Assembly: GCF_003096415.1 (NCBI RefSeq)
Contig: NZ_QEKH01000025.1
Span: forward strand, 20,660 to 84,659
Length of the DNA stretch: 64,000 nucleotides
Reading direction: 5' to 3'
Origin: Victivallis vadensis
GTDB lineage: Bacteria > Verrucomicrobiota > Lentisphaeria > Victivallales > Victivallaceae
The notes under the pieces are model-generated. The model had not been told where the DNA came from and made no database searches. It saw only the letters and a list, made by a program, of their open reading frames with translations. The stretch's first letter is position 1; every line of letters begins with the position of its first letter. The translations under genes and the position numbers were made by a program. This document shows positions 1-7,440 of the stretch, piece by piece.

Positions 1-520
1 CAACGCTATTGTCATCGTTCTTCCATTGCAATTCACCGGCAATCCTGTCTGCTTCAAGCAGTTGAATATCCATTTTGACCGGGTGATTTACCTTGGGATT
101 TGTGACCATTGCGGCAAAAGATTCACCGTCCTGACACCGGGCAACTCTCATCATCCGCAGTTTTTGCGGTAGACGGATCGCTTCAGCCCACGCCATAAAC
201 TCCCGTTCGATCTCATCGTTGTAATGCTCATTTTCCGTCAGCAACTGAATCCGCGGACCAGTACCGATGGTGTCATTGGCAAGCATTTGCACCAATCCCT
301 TTGCATAGGAATTATTGGCAACTTCATACCGGGAGCGCATACGGAGAGTTTTGCGGATCTCCGGATTTGCCTCCTGGTCTGCAGAGAGATAATCGGCCAT
401 TGCCCAGTGCCGGATGTTGTCCCGGGTAGTTTGTGCCGCATCAAATCTGCCGATTACCCTGACCGGGTTTTCCGCAGGAGGGGTTCTGCTGCGGAACATT
501 GATTTCAGTTTTTTCAGCAT
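1..520 (-). CDS. Phage portal protein, N-terminal part (cut by window edge)
   Basis: Only the first 173 codons are visible; the gene runs off the left edge. The translation begins MLKKLKSMFRSR and contains RSRYEVANNSYAKGLVQML followed by NDTIGTGPRIQL, which is typical of the lambda gpB-type portal family (Phage_portal_2). Family members form the dodecameric ring at the capsid vertex through which DNA is packaged. The ATG overlaps the stop of the upstream gpW-like gene as TAATG, so the two are probably translationally coupled. Position after terminase and a small joiner matches lambda head-gene order. The family call rests on recognised sequence pattern, not on a search. Confidence 0.85.
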   Translation of the reverse strand, partial: MLKKLKSMFRSRTPPAENPVRVIGRFDAAQTTRDNIRHWAMADYLSADQEANPEIRKTLRMRSRYEVANNSYAKGLVQMLANDTIGTGPRIQLLTENEHYNDEIEREFMAWAEAIRLPQKLRMMRVARCQDGESFAAMVTNPKVNHPVKMDIQLLEADRIAGELQWKNDDNSV

Positions 521-723
521 TATACTGCTCCTGAATGGTTGAGTTTGGTAATTTTCAGACCGCTACCTCTGCGCAGAGCTTTCTTTTTGGCAAGATATTC
601 ATCTGCAGCGATCTGGTCTGCAATGGAATGCTGTTCTACTTTCTGACCGTCAATATCCACGGATTTAGGACCAGTGGCATTTTGACGGATTTTTTCCTCA
701 AGATTCTCTTGGTTTTCTGACAT
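520..723 (-). CDS. gpW-like head-tail joining protein
   Basis: A 67-residue protein rich in charged residues, with helix-forming HSIADQIAADEYLAKKK and the basic tail KKALRRGSGLK. Size, the RRG motif near the C-terminus and location between terminase and portal match lambda gpW, which seals the portal after packaging and joins head to tail. In lambda W also lies directly upstream of B. The stop overlaps the portal start (TAATG). Sequence similarity in such a short protein is weak, so the call rests mostly on size and order. Confidence 0.6.
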   Translation of the reverse strand: MSENQENLEEKIRQNATGPKSVDIDGQKVEQHSIADQIAADEYLAKKKALRRGSGLKITKLNHSGAV

Positions 724-731
724 AAAACTCC

Positions 732-760
732 TTGACTTTTACGGTGTTATGGATTATATT
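732..760 (+). promoter_or_regulatory. Sigma-70 promoter for the 37-residue plus-strand ORF
   Basis: TTGACT at 732-737 and TATATT at 755-760 are separated by exactly 17 bp. The expected start near 767 lies about 27 nt before the ATG at 794, leaving room for the ribosome binding site AAAGGGA at 781-787. It points against the surrounding phage genes. Confidence 0.65.
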
Positions 761-793
761 ACTGCGTGATTTTTTTATCGAAAGGGATTTTTT

Positions 794-907
794 ATGGCAA
801 CAGAATTGCAGCAGAATAAGGATATGGCAAAGACCGAAAAAGTCCGTAAGTCCATACTCAAATTCGGCAAACGCTATGCCAAATCCTTTGAAAAACTGGC
901 AAAGTGA
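794..907 (+). CDS. Small basic protein, 37 residues, antisense to the phage operon
   Basis: The ORF encodes MATELQQNKDMAKTEKVRKS and then a Lys-rich tail ending KSFEKLAK. It starts six bases after AAAGGGA and follows a well-formed promoter at 732-760, so it is probably expressed. It is predicted helical and strongly basic, with no recognised family. It lies in the gap between the C5 methyltransferase (ending at 908) and the gpW-like gene and is transcribed the opposite way. Possible roles include a small nucleic-acid-binding or lysogeny-expressed protein; the function is unknown. The transcript could also run antisense into the methyltransferase gene. Confidence 0.5.
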   Translation: MATELQQNKDMAKTEKVRKSILKFGKRYAKSFEKLAK

Positions 908-2878
908 TTATTCCGCTTTACCGGCAGTCATCTTTGCCTTGATGTAGTTTTCCACTCTCTGAATCCGCAGACCGATCCATTCCATAACATTGACGCACAT
1001 ACTGTTTCCGCAGGCCTTGTAGCGTGGAGCATCCGGACATTCCTCTTCCGGTTTTCCTTTCCAGGGAATCCTGGTGTGATTGTCAGGAAATCCCATAAGA
1101 CGCTCACATTCAACCGGGAGCAGTCTGCGGACAGTTGCTCTGCTCATTACCTTGGGACCGGAAGTATTCGGTTCTCCGCTGGCAGAAGTAAGTGTTCCTG
1201 CAACATCCCCGGTGATCTGCTGATTGTAGACATCAACTCCTTGCGGTGATTGATATGCTACGGCGTGAACATCTTTTGCCGTCTGGGTATACATCACTCC
1301 GTCTTCGCTGATGCCAAGTCCGGACCCCCCCTTGCGCTCTGCCTTTGCCATTTTGTCACCATCAAGTGCAATTACTTCACTTTCAATGACAACAGTTTCT
1401 GTTCCCGGGCCGTTGGCGGTAACGGTTTTGCCTGCTTCAGCTTTGGTCACATACAGACCGCCATTGGGACGGTCGGCACGTGTTCCGTTGGCATCGCAGG
1501 GAGAGATATTAAAACACTCTTTGACCGCTACTGCCGGGATCACCTGACTTCTGACCGTGGGGAAAACCTCTTCCCAGTATCCCTCCTGATTGCCACCGGC
1601 ATCATTTTTGATAAATCCGAGAACATCCTGCACCAGCGGAAGATTATTTCCGCCTGTGCCGCATCTTCCGGTGATTGTCGGAGAAACTCCATCAGTTTCT
1701 GTGACTCGGCTGTCATTGGCATGATTTTCATAACAAATGACTTCCGGTTCTTCGTACACAGCTTTTCCACCTTTGTAATCGGTGGCAATCAGGGTCGGAG
1801 AAACTTCTTCTTCCTGGACATCGACTTGCCGCATATCAATTACGCATTGCAGTTTTTTCTTATCCGGCATCAGCTGATTATTGCTGGTACAAGTCAGAGT
1901 GTCGGCTTTTTCACTGCCGTCCCACCACTGCACCAGCGTCTGGTCATTGGCAGTTGCCAAAGTAAGAGAGCGTTCCGTACTGATCAGCGGTCCTTTCCCG
2001 CCACCGGAGCAACCCTCACGCATCCGCACGGTATGACTTACTCTGTGCAAGCCGCCTGTCTCTGCAGAGCCATCAACAGAAGAGATGGCAGAGTCTTGCC
2101 GCGTCTTTCGGCTCGGCGGATTATCCCGGTCGCGCATTTCGCCGTCAAGAAGTACCGCTGCGGGATACTGCCAGTCAAAAGGATTTCCGATAGGCTGGCT
2201 ACGGTATCCGACCACGAAGAGTCTTCTTCGCCGTTGGGGAATAGCTCGCGGGAACGAGGGAACTCTTGTATATTGGCTGTCGCAAATTCGCCATGCCAAG
2301 CTGAAACATCCTGGGGCGGAAGTGACAATTCCTGATTTTCCCCATCCTTTTTCAGGGACTGGGACTTCCCATCCGCAGAGGAGCGATAAGAAGCTGGCAA
2401 AATCGCGTCCGCCTCCGCTCGATAGTACGCCCGGTACATTTTCCCAGACTGTCCACCGGACATCTGTGCGGTAAGCCAGCCTGACAAATTCAAGGGCCAA
2501 ATTGCCCCTGGGATCGGAGAGTCCTTTCCGCAATCCGGCAAGGCTGTAGGACTGGCAGGGGGTCCCACCGACAAGCAATTCAATTTTTCCTTCATAATCA
2601 TCCTTTGTTATTTTTGTGAAATCTCCCAGATTCGGAACAGTTCCACTGGAAGGAAACTCGGCAATCTGTTTTTGCCAGGTCACACGGAGTTTCCGTTCCT
2701 TTTCGCTTTCTGCCGAATCAGGATCAAGTGTACGGAGCGGTTTTGTCGCTCCAAAACGGTGCATCAGTACCGCAGAGGGAAATGGCTCAACTTCAGCAAA
2801 AAACTTTGCCTTCCATCCGAGCTTTTTCCAGGCAAGTCCGGCAGCTTCAACACCGCTGCAAATACTTCCATAATCCAT
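908..2878 (-). CDS. DNA (cytosine-5) methyltransferase, phage type
   Basis: A 656-residue C5 methyltransferase. Motif I is YGSICSGVEAAGLA at the N-terminus; catalytic Cys108 lies in GGTPCQSYS; motif IV is WENVPGV and motif VIII QRRRRLFVVGYR. The C-terminus has RRLLPVECERLMGFPDNHT and GNSMCVNV, the usual motifs IX-X. Between motifs VIII and IX is an unusually long insert of roughly 300 residues with recurring Thr-Leu-Thr or Pro-Thr-Leu segments, for example VSPTLIATDYKGG and VSPTITGRCGTGG. The start at 2878 follows AAAGGA and puts promoter-like element 1 just upstream; an open frame extends to 2971 but would overlap that element and the terminase. The gene interrupts the terminase-gpW-portal order, so it may be an added cargo gene. 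Likely role: modifying phage DNA against host restriction. Confidence 0.9.
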   Translation of the reverse strand: MDYGSICSGVEAAGLAWKKLGWKAKFFAEVEPFPSAVLMHRFGATKPLRTLDPDSAESEKERKLRVTWQKQIAEFPSSGTVPNLGDFTKITKDDYEGKIELLVGGTPCQSYSLAGLRKGLSDPRGNLALEFVRLAYRTDVRWTVWENVPGVLSSGGGRDFASFLSLLCGWEVPVPEKGWGKSGIVTSAPGCFSLAWRICDSQYTRVPSFPRAIPQRRRRLFVVGYRSQPIGNPFDWQYPAAVLLDGEMRDRDNPPSRKTRQDSAISSVDGSAETGGLHRVSHTVRMREGCSGGGKGPLISTERSLTLATANDQTLVQWWDGSEKADTLTCTSNNQLMPDKKKLQCVIDMRQVDVQEEEVSPTLIATDYKGGKAVYEEPEVICYENHANDSRVTETDGVSPTITGRCGTGGNNLPLVQDVLGFIKNDAGGNQEGYWEEVFPTVRSQVIPAVAVKECFNISPCDANGTRADRPNGGLYVTKAEAGKTVTANGPGTETVVIESEVIALDGDKMAKAERKGGSGLGISEDGVMYTQTAKDVHAVAYQSPQGVDVYNQQITGDVAGTLTSASGEPNTSGPKVMSRATVRRLLPVECERLMGFPDNHTRIPWKGKPEEECPDAPRYKACGNSMCVNVMEWIGLRIQRVENYIKAKMTAGKAE

Positions 2879-2907
2879 ATTGAAAATCCTTTGTTTTTGT
2901 TCTACCC

Positions 2908-2942
2908 AGTTTCTCTCCCGGATATGCCGATTTTGTCTCACT
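2908..2942 (-). promoter_or_regulatory. Bipartite phage promoter/operator element, copy 1
   Basis: On the minus strand AGTGAGACAAA, one A/T base, nine variable bases, then CCGGGAGAGAAACT. It ends 29 nt before the methyltransferase ATG and is preceded by an A/T-rich tract. The two halves contain similar ten-mers (GTGAGACAAA and GGGAGAGAAA) 22 bp apart. Copies 2 and 3 are at 16662-16696 and 19781-19815. Confidence 0.65.
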
Positions 2943-2967
2943 GTTTTTGAAAAAAATTCAATTTTTT

Positions 2968-5322
2968 TCATTTTTTTCTGTTTTTCTGGATTTCAGAGAG
3001 TTTCAGACCTTGTGTTGAAAGTGCCGGAGATGCTGGTAAATCTCCAGTTTTCATTCTGCGGATATCCGAAAGACGCATTGCCGGACCGGACACGGCTTTA
3101 CGGGTAGTCGCAATTCCGAACTCCGGCATAGTTGCTCCGAGCATAGAACCGCATACCGCACAACCGGCAAGGCAGTCCAGCCAATGGTTGTCACTGCGTT
3201 CCGGACGGAGTTTCCATTCATCAACAGTTCTGCCACGCCCGGTGGTTTTTACCCTGTATTCTGCAGTCAGGTGTTCTGCAATAAGTTGATGAAGCGCAGG
3301 GTGGCGTCCATAAAATGACAAACATCCCCGGTCACCCATAGGAACTGCAAGGCGGGCATGGATAAATGATTTCCAGAAGTTTGTATCAAATATCACGTGC
3401 CGTATAGCTCTTTTGCCGACAACATTCGGCATCATCCAGTTAAATCCCAGACGGTCTCCCGGCTGCTTTCTGTATTCAGTCATCGGTTTGCTGCTTGCCC
3501 CGACATAGCGTCCGTGTGCAGGAAAAAGAATGCCTGCCCATTGACTCTGTCGGCAGAATTGGTAGACCACATCCGTACTTTGTCCCCAGTTGGCATCGAT
3601 CATGGCTCTTTCTATTTTCAGCAATGCTCCATCTTCACGCTCCCATTCCCGGGAAAGCAGATCATCTGTCAATTCGGATAATGCTCCGTAAAGACACCCT
3701 TCCAATCCGGCATTGGGGAACTTTGCCTGTATTGTCGGATTGGCAGAAGCAAGAGAAAAAATACGGTTGTGCTGATCGGGCCACGCTCCATACTCAATAA
3801 CCGCACCGCTGAAATTTTCCGACCAGGCGGTGACTGCATAAAACAGAAGAGATTTCTGAATATCAATAAATGCCGTTACCCGGTCACACTCCAATGGGAT
3901 GCGTCCCTGTTTCAATCCGTTGACTTTACTGGCGATCTCATCAACAGAGAGCATGACATCATCGCCCATATCTTCCGGCAGAGGCTCATTCTGATACTCG
4001 CTCATAAATGCCGCTTCATCCTGGAACTTCAGATTCATAGCGTGCTGCAGAGCAGAGATCTCATCATCATTGAACCGAGCCTCCCACTCAACAACTGCTC
4101 CTTCATCCATTTCTTTCCGGTGTTCTGCATAAAATTCTGTTGCTGCCTGGAAATTTCCATCGGTCCGCAGCGACTCTGCCCGGATGTCAGCATACTGTTC
4201 CCAGAGCTTCATGTTTTTGGGCATTGTATAAAGCATCTTTGTTTTTTCACCGTTCCAGTCAGGATGAGTCTGCCGGTTGAGAATCGTATCTGCCATATCC
4301 CCGGGCCGGATAATGGTACATGGCATAATGCCTGATATTTTCTGACCGGGGCCAGCGAGACCGAGAATATCTCCGGCAAGAACGCGGACTCTTTTTCTGG
4401 TCTGTTCAAGACTGCCTGCAGATTCGGAAGTCTGCGGGTCATCAATGATTACAAGACTGGGGCGGACATTTCTGCCGTCACTGCGCTTGTATTTCATTCC
4501 ACGGATACGGCCGGTAATACCGGCTACCCGGACGATGATGCCGGATGCAGGACTTTCAGCAATAGTTGGCAAAACGATTTCATTGCTGGTCCAGGTGATC
4601 CGGGTTCTCTCTCCTTTGTAGAGCTGTCCGGCACAGCGGTTGGCAATGCCGTCAAGGGCAGATATGGGAAAACAGACTTCCGGAAAATCCGCAACAAGAT
4701 TGTCATTGATTTCCAATTCTGTTTTAATGCTTTCCAGCATTTCAAGTGCTGCAGCTTCTGTTGCTCCGACAAGGACTACAAATTCTCTGTGACCATAGAG
4801 CATAGACCATAATGCGGCACACTCGGTCAAGGTTGATTTCCCGGAGCCACGGGGCATTGCCAGTGCAAAAAGTCCGCCACGCAAAACTGCGGTTTCAATG
4901 CGGTTGATGACTTTCAGATGGTCATCACTCCAGGCAAGTGTAAAGTTGCCGGGAAAATAAGATTCGCAGAAGAGTTTGAAATCATTTCTGCACATTTCCT
5001 TGAGTTCCGGGTTCTCCACTTCCGGCAAATCACCGATGTCCCGCCCCGCCAATGCCAAAGCAATATTCCGGTTGCGGACAGCATTTTTCTTTTCCTCATA
5101 GGTCTGCACAGGAGTATTCTGTTTTATAAATAACTGTTCACGCAACCAGGCGGCATATTTGAACAGATTTATACTCTGACCGTTATCATCGGAAATCCGG
5201 AATCCTGCTCTTTCTCTGTGACGGCGTAACTGCCGGTCATTCAGAACATCATGCAGTGGGGTGGAGTTGATAAGCCGAACCGCTTCACTCGGCCGCAGTT
5301 TGGCCGGATTCATTGTCGCCAT
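2968..5322 (-). CDS. Phage terminase large subunit (lambda gpA-like)
   Basis: 784 residues. The ATPase half has Walker A PRGSGKST at about 157-164 and Walker B LVIIDDPQ at about 290-297; the nuclease half has the acidic segments AFIDIQKS, AMIDANWGQS and WLDCLAGC. This is the motor that cuts concatemeric DNA and pumps it into the head. The N-terminal 60 residues hold a small domain, AGFRISDDNGQSINLFKYAAW, that resembles the product of the next gene upstream. Start is ATG 5322 or ATG 5313; either overlaps the upstream gene's end at 5285. Confidence 0.92.
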   Translation of the reverse strand: MATMNPAKLRPSEAVRLINSTPLHDVLNDRQLRRHRERAGFRISDDNGQSINLFKYAAWLREQLFIKQNTPVQTYEEKKNAVRNRNIALALAGRDIGDLPEVENPELKEMCRNDFKLFCESYFPGNFTLAWSDDHLKVINRIETAVLRGGLFALAMPRGSGKSTLTECAALWSMLYGHREFVVLVGATEAAALEMLESIKTELEINDNLVADFPEVCFPISALDGIANRCAGQLYKGERTRITWTSNEIVLPTIAESPASGIIVRVAGITGRIRGMKYKRSDGRNVRPSLVIIDDPQTSESAGSLEQTRKRVRVLAGDILGLAGPGQKISGIMPCTIIRPGDMADTILNRQTHPDWNGEKTKMLYTMPKNMKLWEQYADIRAESLRTDGNFQAATEFYAEHRKEMDEGAVVEWEARFNDDEISALQHAMNLKFQDEAAFMSEYQNEPLPEDMGDDVMLSVDEIASKVNGLKQGRIPLECDRVTAFIDIQKSLLFYAVTAWSENFSGAVIEYGAWPDQHNRIFSLASANPTIQAKFPNAGLEGCLYGALSELTDDLLSREWEREDGALLKIERAMIDANWGQSTDVVYQFCRQSQWAGILFPAHGRYVGASSKPMTEYRKQPGDRLGFNWMMPNVVGKRAIRHVIFDTNFWKSFIHARLAVPMGDRGCLSFYGRHPALHQLIAEHLTAEYRVKTTGRGRTVDEWKLRPERSDNHWLDCLAGCAVCGSMLGATMPEFGIATTRKAVSGPAMRLSDIRRMKTGDLPASPALSTQGLKLSEIQKNRKK

Positions 5323-5512
5323 TACTGTGAACCTCCCTGATTATCCACGCCATATATTTCACAAGGCTGATAGTGCCGTCAGCGTTTACCGGCACTCCGC
5401 CGTCAATATCCTCCTGCAACATTTCTGCTGTCATATCCCGGAATCCGGCCTTTTTGAGAAGCGTTACAAGATTTTCCCGGGACAAGGCAAGAGGATTAAG
5501 TTGTTTATCCAT
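5285..5512 (-). CDS. Probable terminase small subunit or its DNA-binding domain
   Basis: 75 residues, mostly helical, starting MDKQLNPLALSRENL. The segment NADGTISLVKYMAWIIRE parallels NGQSINLFKYAAWLRE near the N-terminus of the large terminase, and both follow an AGFR motif, so the two seem to share a small helical domain. Position immediately upstream, overlapping the large subunit, is where a small terminase subunit normally lies. It is shorter than lambda Nu1 (181 residues). GAGGA precedes the ATG. The role as small terminase is inferred from context. Confidence 0.5.
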   Translation of the reverse strand: MDKQLNPLALSRENLVTLLKKAGFRDMTAEMLQEDIDGGVPVNADGTISLVKYMAWIIREVHSNGDNESGQTAAE

Positions 5513-5640
5513 ATAACATCCTCATAGTAAAGAATTAAGCGTTTAATATCAAAACTCCGCTGGCTATCTCCGGAATGTACGCTTTATTAACAGTAGAGCA
5601 GGATAATATGCTCATAGTCAACAATATAAGGAGATAGAAA

Positions 5641-6123
5641 ATGAACGGAACATCTGAAATCAAAGTCGGCAGCAAAGTGATCCTCAAGGTCGGACGCAAT
5701 GCGGTAGAAGTGGAAATCCTCAAAGCTATGGCGGATGGCGATGCCTACTGGGTAAAAAGCATCGCATCCGGCAAAGAGTTTATGATGCCAAGTGCACGCA
5801 TCAAAGTGCCGACCGTCAGCATCGAGCCTGTCGAAGAACAGGAAGAAGCTCCGAACCCTGCGCCGGAATGCACCACCGCACCCAAGAAAGAGAAAAAGCT
5901 CTCCCTCATGGATGCGGCAGTGGAAGTTCTCAAGCAAAGCGGAGAACCAATGAACACCCGGGAAATGGTCAAAGCCGCCACCGACTCCGGGCTGTGGATC
6001 CCCACGGACTGCAAAACTCCGGAGCAAACTCTCTACGGCAGCATCTTCCGCGAAATGAAAATCAAGGAAAATCCCCGCTTCGTCAAGAGTTCGGTCAAAG
6101 GCAAATTTGAATATGCCGGATAA
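5641..6123 (+). CDS. HARE-HTH domain protein
   Basis: 160 residues in three parts: an N-terminal beta-rich segment of about 60 residues (IKVGSKVILKVGRNAVEVEI), an acidic Pro-rich linker (VEEQEEAPNPAPE), and a C-terminal winged-helix domain of the HARE-HTH type (LSLMDAAVEVLKQSGEPMNT, then FVKSSVKGKFEY). Such domains occur in chromatin factors, RNA polymerase delta subunit and restriction or methylation systems, and are thought to bind DNA. It is transcribed alone on the plus strand, divergent from the terminase genes, with AAGGAGA 7 nt before the ATG. The location beside a methylation gene block suggests a link to modified DNA; that is inference. Confidence 0.75.
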   Translation: MNGTSEIKVGSKVILKVGRNAVEVEILKAMADGDAYWVKSIASGKEFMMPSARIKVPTVSIEPVEEQEEAPNPAPECTTAPKKEKKLSLMDAAVEVLKQSGEPMNTREMVKAATDSGLWIPTDCKTPEQTLYGSIFREMKIKENPRFVKSSVKGKFEYAG

Positions 6124-6125
6124 CC

Positions 6126-6201
6126 GGACAAGCTCACCGGACAAGTAGCGGACAAGCTGACCCTACAAGTTCACCCTACAAGTAGCCGACAAGTACCCCT
6201 C
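6126..6201. repeat. Short degenerate tandem repeats with ACAAG core
   Basis: Immediately after the stop of the HARE-HTH gene there are seven units of 11-13 bp of the form GGACAAGCTCACC, GGACAAGTAGC, CTACAAGTTCACC and so on, each with the core CAAG and most with ACAAG. The last unit runs into the terminator hairpin at 6196. They resemble iterons or a protein-binding array, but no function can be assigned from sequence. Confidence 0.6.
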
Positions 6202-6225
6202 AAGTTGAGGGGACTTTCTTTTTCC
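6196..6225. terminator. Rho-independent terminator between convergent genes
   Basis: CCCCTC (6196-6201), loop AAGTT, GAGGGG (6207-6212), then ACTTTCTTTTT on the plus strand. It ends the HARE-HTH transcript and overlaps the last codons of the convergent minus-strand gene, so it may work both ways. Confidence 0.7.
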
Positions 6226-6448
6226 ACGCAAAAATGCCCCACACGGCAAAGGCAAGCTGAACTACATCAAGTGCAGCTCTGCTGTATGTTCCCAGCCACA
6301 GGTCATACAGCAACCATGCCGTATTGCCGACAGCCCACAGCCAGAAGCAGAGACTGTTCTTTTTTACGTTGAGAATCGTTCCGGTCAGGCTCAATGCTGT
6401 AATGCACCAGGTAAATGCCGCAATCATGAAAACAATCCGTTTCTGCAC
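6200..6448 (-). CDS. Small membrane protein resembling part of a PnuC transporter
   Basis: 82 residues with about three hydrophobic segments. NSLCFWLWAVGNTAWLLYDL and the later DVVQLAFAVWGIFAWKK resemble the WxxGNxxW...Q...W pattern of PnuC-type vitamin (nicotinamide riboside) transporters, but the length is only about a third of a full PnuC. The start overlaps the end of the SAM synthetase gene by about 25 nt, or by 4 nt if ATG 6427 is used, so the two are probably co-translated. It could be a reduced transporter subunit or simply a small phage membrane protein. Confidence 0.5.
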   Translation of the reverse strand: MQKRIVFMIAAFTWCITALSLTGTILNVKKNSLCFWLWAVGNTAWLLYDLWLGTYSRAALDVVQLAFAVWGIFAWKKKVPST

Positions 6449-7440
6449 ATATCAGCAAAACGCGGTTCACGCAGACGGAACTCTTTGATAACTTCTGCCG
6501 GAGTAATCGTTTCACGGTAAGAGAGCAATTCATTTCCGGATTTGTCGGTAAAGACAACAAGGATTTCAGGAGAACCGATGCGGCAGGAGATGGCGCAGTG
6601 AACTTCCGGGCAGTCCGGATGTTCTTTGATGTAGGATACTGCTCGCGCTCTGGCAAGCAGATTCAGACTCAAATCCGCCTTCGTGCCATCCTTTGTCCAC
6701 GGACTGCCTCCGCCAATTACGCAGTTACCGCCATAGAAATCCACCGCCAATTTTCTGCCGGTAGTTCCGCAATCTCCGATTGGACCGTGCTTCACAAATC
6801 TGCCCGTACCGTTGACAATGAGTTTGTAATCGCGGTTTCCGCCACAGCACCACTGTACCGCATTGGCAATATCCTGCGTACTGTGTTTCATCTGCATCGG
6901 AATGGCAACAACGATTTCCTCCGGCTTGCTGTCACGCAAGGTCACCTGCGTTTTGATGTCAAGTCCGGCATAGCGGATGTCATACAGATGCTTGCCGATT
7001 TTCTTTGCCAGATACCAGTCTTCCGGCATATAATCCGTAGCCGGGGAGTTGACCGCCATACCGTGAAAGATGCCTTGGTCTCCATATCCGTCAGCATCTA
7101 CCCCCTGGGCAATGTCAGGAGATTGCTGACCGATGTGTTGTGTAACGATAAGGTCATCACCGCAGATGGTATTTTCTTTTCCCCAGCGTTTCTGATATTC
7201 AGGGGTATAGCCAATCTGATTTACCGCAGCTCGGACAAAGGCGGCAATATCCTCCGGGGAGTAGTTGGCTTTGCTGGTAACTTCTCCGCCGAGAGTGACA
7301 TGGTTATCTTTGATCTGTACTTCCACCGCAAATCGGGTATAGGGATCACGGTCAAGGTGGCGGTCCAAGAGATAGCAGGAAATATAATCGGCGATTTTGT
7401 CAGGGTGGCCGAGAGAAACCCATTCAGAAGTTTTAAGCAT
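6424..7440 (-). CDS. metK: Phage-encoded S-adenosylmethionine synthetase
   Basis: 338 residues with the family motifs in order: GHPDK at 11-15, GGEVTSKA, QSPDIAQGVD, GDQGI, NGTGRFVKHGP, GDCGTTGRKLAVDFYGG, and IGGGSPWTKDGTKAD in place of the usual HGGGAFSGKD. It makes SAM from ATP and methionine. It is shorter than bacterial MetK (about 380-400); the C-terminal GHFGR region is absent. It sits between two phage methyltransferase genes' neighbourhoods and overlaps the ParB-methyltransferase gene by 8 nt, so it probably supplies their methyl donor during infection. The GGGS/W substitution at the active-site loop makes activity worth testing. Confidence 0.9.
   Translation of the reverse strand: MLKTSEWVSLGHPDKIADYISCYLLDRHLDRDPYTRFAVEVQIKDNHVTLGGEVTSKANYSPEDIAAFVRAAVNQIGYTPEYQKRWGKENTICGDDLIVTQHIGQQSPDIAQGVDADGYGDQGIFHGMAVNSPATDYMPEDWYLAKKIGKHLYDIRYAGLDIKTQVTLRDSKPEEIVVAIPMQMKHSTQDIANAVQWCCGGNRDYKLIVNGTGRFVKHGPIGDCGTTGRKLAVDFYGGNCVIGGGSPWTKDGTKADLSLNLLARARAVSYIKEHPDCPEVHCAISCRIGSPEILVVFTDKSGNELLSYRETITPAEVIKEFRLREPRFADMCRNGLFS

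Noticed and set aside
5524..5552. TTGATA-N17-TACTAT promoter for the terminase genes
   Set aside because: Start would fall at about 5517, after the GAGGA ribosome site at 5523-5519, so the transcript would lack it. It may still act, but I do not call it.
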